Shown in pieces: positions 58,732 to 64,000 of a stretch of 64,000 bases of DNA. Position numbers and translations under genes: made by a program. The stretch is taken from contig VWZX01007392.1 of assembly GCA_013399015.1 (NCBI GenBank), positions 903,081-967,080 on the forward strand, in the 5' to 3' direction. Below the pieces are notes generated by a model that saw only the letters and a list, made by a program, of their open reading frames with translations, made no database searches and was not told the origin of the DNA. The DNA comes from Galbula dea. Taxonomy: Eukaryota; Chordata; Aves; Piciformes; Galbulidae. Within the stretch, counting starts at the first letter, position 1. Each line of letters starts with the position of its first letter.

Positions 58732-61700
58732 ATCATAAAGCCTCAGCATATCAGGCATCTCTGTGCATTAAAGTAATTTCCGAGCAGAGCACCTGCCTGC
58801 GGTCTCTCTGGCTCTTTGCACTTGCTGGAGATACCAAACTGGAAGTCTTCTTCCTGCAGCACCTTCTGCCTGTTGGAGGAAAAGGTCTACTCTTTCAGTC
58901 TCACTGATGGAGAGATTTTTGTTAGAAAGTGAGATGGACCATCCATGCTGCTTCTGTGCTGCTAAGTAATCTCTTCTTCCCATTCACTGCTCCAGGGATG
59001 TGGTTGTGGTAGCATGGGGAGATGCAAATGTTACAGTGAATAACCTTTGTATCTCACTGCAGGTATCAGCAGGCCTCAAAGTATGAAAGAGATTTTTAAG
59101 CTCATAGAAGATTTATCCTCTTCACTTGCTTCCTGAGCACAGACTCAAAACAATATATCCATTTAAATTGTTTTCTGAGAGGTTATTAATATTGGAGGGG
59201 GCATTTAGAATGAAGATCAATCATTAATCTGAAAAGAATGGATTTGAACTGTCCTGCAGCAAGGCTGGAGAAGCTAGGTTGAAAGAAAATCAAAAGAGGT
59301 TCCCCTACCTAATCTAATTTAATTTATTTTTGCCTAAAATTGTCCAGGCAACAGCTCTGAGAAGGAAGATTTGAGGAGTCTACCCTAGAAACTGTAGCAA
59401 TATGTTACTACAATGTGTTGGTGTTTTTTTTCCCCTACAACATTTTATTTCAATAATAAAATCTATGGCTTTTCAAACAAACCACAGTCTTTGCAGAAGA
59501 TTTTAATTTTCTTCCACATTTTTCCTTTTAACAATATCCACAAATACTTCAGTAATTTATTTTCTATTGGTTAAATAGAAAAGTTTTCATTCAGTCTGCA
59601 CATGATCTCACTGAGGTTTCTGTACACCAAATAATTGACCCTGCTTTTGATGTGGTACATTTTACTGCAAGGGAACCCTCTCAGTTTCCCTGGGCTGGTG
59701 CTGGACCCTAATGCTTTTTTCTCTGGAAAGGAGGCACCATGTGCTGAGCAGAGTTACAAACCTGCTGGATTGATTGATTGCTTTCTCAGAATGGTCAGAA
59801 GCTTGAAATGGGTGCTTGGATAACTACAATATCATGGTCACTCCTGTTGAGAATGCAAGATAAGAGCCATGTGTCACCTCAAATCAGCACAGGTACCGCA
59901 CTGCTATCATTTATCCCTGCTTCTGTTCTGAGAATAGCCAGTCTGCCTGGGTCAGCTTAGGGAGTGAATTTTAGTATCATTAGTGTCATGAGTGGAAATA
60001 TCTTTTTCATCCTTGCAAAGACATTTTTGTGCCTCTGTCATTCACCTCTTCTTTGCCCACTTCAGGATGCTCTTGATGGGAAATGCTCTCTCTTGTCTTC
60101 CTCACTATGGTGCTCTGGGCTCTGACCATCAAGGGGAAGGATGGGGTGGTTCTGGGTAGGGGAATTTTGTGGAATATGGAAAGCATAAATGTAGCTACTT
60201 ATCTAAAAAGTGAGTTTAACATGTTGTTTCCTAACCAGTTACTGTGTTGAATTATGAGAAAGAGTAAATTTTAAAGCATTTCTGCTCAAAATATGGCAAT
60301 AACTGCATGTGTGTATAGTAACTTTGGGGTGTTGGGCAGTGATCCTTGGTACAGAAAGCCAGTGCATCAGTGTTTTAGAGTAAAAATCATCTCAAAAGAA
60401 GAGAAAGCCTGAACTAGCTTTTTTCCCCCTCCTCTGCTGTCTCTGTTATCTAGAAGTCAGAAGAGAGGATGTTGAGTACCTCCAGATCAAATCTACACAG
60501 GGAAAGATACCCTCCCCCTTTTTTTTTGTCTTTTGATTATAATCCCATTTCTCTTCCATGGCCTAGCAGGTACCAGTGACAGGAACCAAATTCCCTCCAC
60601 AAAACCTGCCACCACTCCATATAAATACATATTTATATAAATCTATATGTGGAGATATGGAGCATTAGTTATTTATTTTGAAAGAAGATAGAGGTGAATT
60701 CATCCATCCAACATTTAATCTTACCTTAAATTATCTTCAGAGATTAAGGATGTACTTATTCAACTGTTACACTGGTGAATAAGAAGGCAATTAATTTCGT
60801 GTCATGAAAAAGATCTGGCTACTTTTTCTGCTCCCCAGTAGCACTGACTAATTGCAGTAGAAGGAAGAAAGGCAGGGCTGTTTGTCTTGGTGAAAACAGT
60901 GAACACATCTGATAAAGACATGTTTTGATTTAATCTTTCCAAGTCTGGATGCTTAGAAGAGTTAAATAGGGAGGGGTGGGCAAGAGGAGGGAGGAACTAA
61001 ATGAGCCAGTTTGAAAATCAGGTTCTGGGGGTTTGCTTAATCAGTTCATCTGAGAACCATATATGCATTTCCCACTTGGTGTTTTGCTTCAGTCTCTCAG
61101 GCTGTCAGGAGGAGACTTTGTGAAGAGGTGGTCTTGCAGGAAGGTTGATTTCATCACCCAGAGAAACGATCTAGATGTGGCAGTGGGTTTTGTTGTCCAT
61201 TTCCTTAGCATGCTGGGCAACCAGAATGAATCCAGTGCTTCCAGATGTTCTGCTGCTGCTTCCAAGGCTCAAGCCAAGGCTCCATCACATCGGATTTCCT
61301 CAGACTGCACAGAGGTTTTCCTCCAAAGTGGGAAAACAACACAAAACAGTTACAGGCAAAGCTGAGTCTGAGATTGCTTAAAAACTGTTGGCTGCAGCTT
61401 TCGAAACTTGAGGAAGTCCCTTGGCAGTAAAGAGCAATGGGAGATGGTTTTTTTTGATCTGTACAGTGTTTTGTATTTCATCACTATGCACAGAGAGAGT
61501 TTGGTTGGAGATAAGAAAGGATGTATCTGAAGGACATGGTTCCCATCTTCCCTGGTTGCTTCCTTAGGGGAGAAGTCTGATCGAAAAAAACAGATCCGTT
61601 TTGATTGTGCTATGCAGCAGCAGCCAGAGAGAGCGAGGTCTTAATTCAGTTGCATAGCCCTTTTTTTTAAAACTTCTTCACAACAGCCCTCTTTAGTAAA

Positions 61701-63054
61701 TTAATGCATATGTCAACTTTTGTCAGGAGCTCTTAGCAGTGAACAAATGAGTTGAACACCATAATCTAATAAGCAAACAAATAACCCATTTCGGTTTTGT
61801 TCTGCGTGAGGTAGCCTTTCCCTTGTTGAGTTTTGTCATGGATCTTTTGGTCTGCAGAGGAGAAGAATGGTGAGTGGGAATGCAGCCTGTGTTTCCTCTC
61901 TGAGGATAAGAGTTTGCTCTTCTGACTGTAGATGCCCTGATTTCCAGCATATTTCCAGTTGTTTGTGTAGAAATTTTTCCATTTCAGCAGGCTGTTTTCT
62001 GTCTGTTTTTAAAAAAGAAGCATTCAGAACTACTTTTGTCCCCATTATGGGACCTGAGCAGCTGCAGCTGAAAGCAAGAACTCATCGTACTAATTGGTGC
62101 ACAGACCAAGTAAGACAAACTCTGCCCTTATGTCTACAAATAAACACTGGAGAAAAGGCAAAGGAAGGCTTTGCATGCCCATGGACCGAGGCATAGTGGG
62201 ACTAGGTGACATCTTCAAAGTCCTGAAAGAAGTCTATGGCAAGGAACAGTACTTGGAGCTTTCTTTTAATCTTACAGTTCTTCTTCCTCCTCCTATTTTA
62301 GCACAGATTTTAATTAAAGCTTTACGGTGCCATGGGCTGTTTCTTACATTGGTTCAACTTTTGTCCTTCATTAAGCTTTAAGTAAAGAGCTGATTTTTTT
62401 TCTGTAGAGCTGGGTTTTCATACTAGCAGACCTGTTCTCTAAGCAGCTATCAGAGTTACGGATGTAAGAGTTAGGTGTAACGTAATCAGAGCAAGAGCAG
62501 AACTGACTCTTTCACATCGTGTTTACAAAACAGGTTGTTGAGGTGAGCAAAATAAGTCATGTCTCTTGCAGAGAGGTTGAGGTAGGACATTAGCTGGAAT
62601 GCTTTGCCCCACAGTCATATGGAAAAATAAATCTAAGAATGAAAATGCAGTCTTGAATGATGCCTTTGTGTCTCAAAGTGTGTATTGGAAGCACACAACA
62701 TGTAGAGTATTTGGCTGATGTGCGTGTGGTTATAGCTGCCTCCCCCTACCCTGCGAGTGCTGGGGTGCTGGAGGGATGGCATAGCTAAGTGTCTACAGAC
62801 ACAAGCTGAATAAAAATGCTGTCTCATCAAAAAAAAAGGTTGTTTTCACAATGAGGGGCATCCACTGTGACGAAGAGGCTGAGATTTTGCATAATTTGAG
62901 GAACTGAGCCCTTGTTTCCTACCCTTGTACTAATTACTGCCTTTGGGGTGTTCTGGGAGGGAGGTCAGCGAGTTCTGATGTGAACCAGAAGTGTTGGGAT
63001 TTTCCCCACTGATGATCAGAGCTGGAGTGAAAGATCTGCAGACAGAACATTAAA
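58732..63054 (+). other. LPP: Intron between CR1 copies; no gene seen
   Basis: About 4.3 kb. Longest frame is 109 codons (61867-62196, +) with no recognisable domain. Contains the 12-base perfect palindrome ATTTATATAAAT at 60631-60642 within an AT-rich block. Otherwise no recognised features. Confidence 0.65.
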
Positions 63055-63270
63055 GAATCACAAAATCACAGAATCATTACTGTTGGAAAGGACCCTCAAG
63101 ATCATTTAGTCCAACCGATAGCCCTACACTACTCTTATCTCTAAATCATCCCCTGAAGAAACACATCTATCCTCTTCTTAAAAACTTCCAGGGATGGTGG
63201 TTCCACTACCTCCCTGGGCAGCCTATTCCAATATCTCCCCACTCTTTCAGTAAAGAAATTCTTCCTAATA
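63055..63270 (-). mobile_element. CR1 LINE, ~215-bp 3' copy
   Basis: The + strand begins AATCACAAAATCACAGAATC, then 'gttggaaaggaccctcaagatcatttagtccaacc', 'cttccagggatggtggttccactacc' and 'gggcagcctattccaat', to CTTTCAGTAAAGAAATTCTTCC. A short minus-strand frame (63323 down to 63141) keeps WNRLPREVVEPPSLEVFKKR, the C-terminal ORF2 signature, close to that of the 36.8 kb copy. Confidence 0.92.
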
Positions 63271-64000
63271 AAGATGGCATTTACTTGTGCTAAATCAAGT
63301 TGCTTAATAAAAACTCCCATCACTTAAGTTGCACCAGGCATAGCATGCCAATGCTACTCCTTTTAGCAGTCACAATACAAGGGGCCCAGTTCCAGTCCCA
63401 CTGAAGAACATGATGGTAAAACCCAGGTAACTCTTGAGAGGTGGAAAAATGGCTTTTGAGCTGCTGCCTAAACTCAGGCCCAAATGTCAGAGCAACCAGT
63501 GTAGGATCTCCCCATAGGCACTGTCCCACGTGGTTCCTTTGTCCCCATCAGTCTCATCTGCTACTACTGAAAGCTTTAGTACCTTGTTCTGGCTCTAGTA
63601 GCACTGGAAAAAATCCAGAGCGATTCCAGTGGAGCTATTTTGGTTTTGCATTTGCAGAAGGAATTGTACCTAGAGGTTTGAAGCTAATCGCAGAGTCATT
63701 TTTCCTCTGTATATTTAACCACTGAAGTTAATTAACATTTGTGAGTTTCACAGGCTACTTCTTTCATTATCGCAGCTAGCTGCAGTAAGATGTGGCATGG
63801 TGGGAGGGTGGTAGTCTGGCTGAAGTTTTGTAGATAGGAAAAACATTGGGAGTTGTTTCCAGTGAATCCCAGGGGTAGTTGGATAGTGGGATGAAGGTGG
63901 AGATGAGCGTGGTCATGGCACCATGAAGCTGCCATGGTATGTGTTGCCTGTTGACTTTCCATGTAGTAAACAAAAGTACCAGATGATTGTTGATGTGTAG
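63271..64000 (+). other. LPP: End of window: LPP intron, no gene seen
   Basis: Unique sequence, only short frames. The intron continues past the window edge. Confidence 0.6.

Noticed and set aside
60610..60655. AT-rich palindromic block around ATTTATATAAAT
   Set aside because: Only the central 12 bases are a perfect palindrome. Such sequences are common in AT-rich intron and nothing nearby suggests a promoter.
1..64000. Bacterial-type systems (operons, CRISPR arrays, integrases)
   Set aside because: No evenly spaced direct repeats, long uninterrupted genes or ribosome-binding sites. The CR1 LINEs and the spliced LPP exon show this is vertebrate nuclear DNA.

Overview
The window looks like a piece of a bird nuclear genome. 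Every clear interspersed repeat is a CR1 LINE: 5'-truncated, with a 3' end close to 'TTCTATGATTCT' and remnants of the CR1 reverse-transcriptase frame. No mammalian-type SINE or L1 was seen. The species cannot be read from this sequence. There are no operons, bacterial genes or CRISPR arrays, and nearly all short open frames behave like chance or repeat-derived frames.

Only one exon could be supported: the first coding exon of LPP (lipoma-preferred partner, a zyxin-family LIM protein) on the + strand at 36040-36241. It has a 3' splice site, 9 bases of 5' UTR, the start codon, 64 whole codons and a GTGAGT donor. The rest is intron: about 36 kb of the 5'-UTR intron before the exon, and about 27.8 kb of the first coding intron after it. 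The next LPP coding exon (expected to begin with an acidic residue, then Phe-Leu and a proline run) was not found, so it should lie beyond 64000.

Layout. 1-19279: intron with faint ancient-repeat relics (1.9, 2.4 and 17.0 kb), low-complexity tracts and a perfect CArG box at 12621. 19280-30252: three antisense CR1 copies (19.3, 28.2 and 29.6 kb; the last keeps a 191-codon frame) and a pre-miRNA-like hairpin at 24117-24183. 30253-36039: intron up to the exon. 36755-37571: an antisense CR1 about 0.5 kb after the exon. 41.0-46.2 kb: a CR1 cluster with one CR1 nested inside another, plus the longest open frame of the window (257 codons, minus strand, 42320-43093). 47.7-50.1 kb: a diverged inverted-repeat pair flanking a local CpG-rich patch. 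50.1-64.0 kb: mostly unique intron with two more CR1 pieces.

The best candidates for something undescribed are the 24.1 kb hairpin (22-position stem, better paired on the LPP-sense strand), the 47.7/50.0 kb inverted-repeat family, the CpG-rich patch between its arms, and the long antisense frame at 42.3-43.1 kb. None can be proven from sequence alone.
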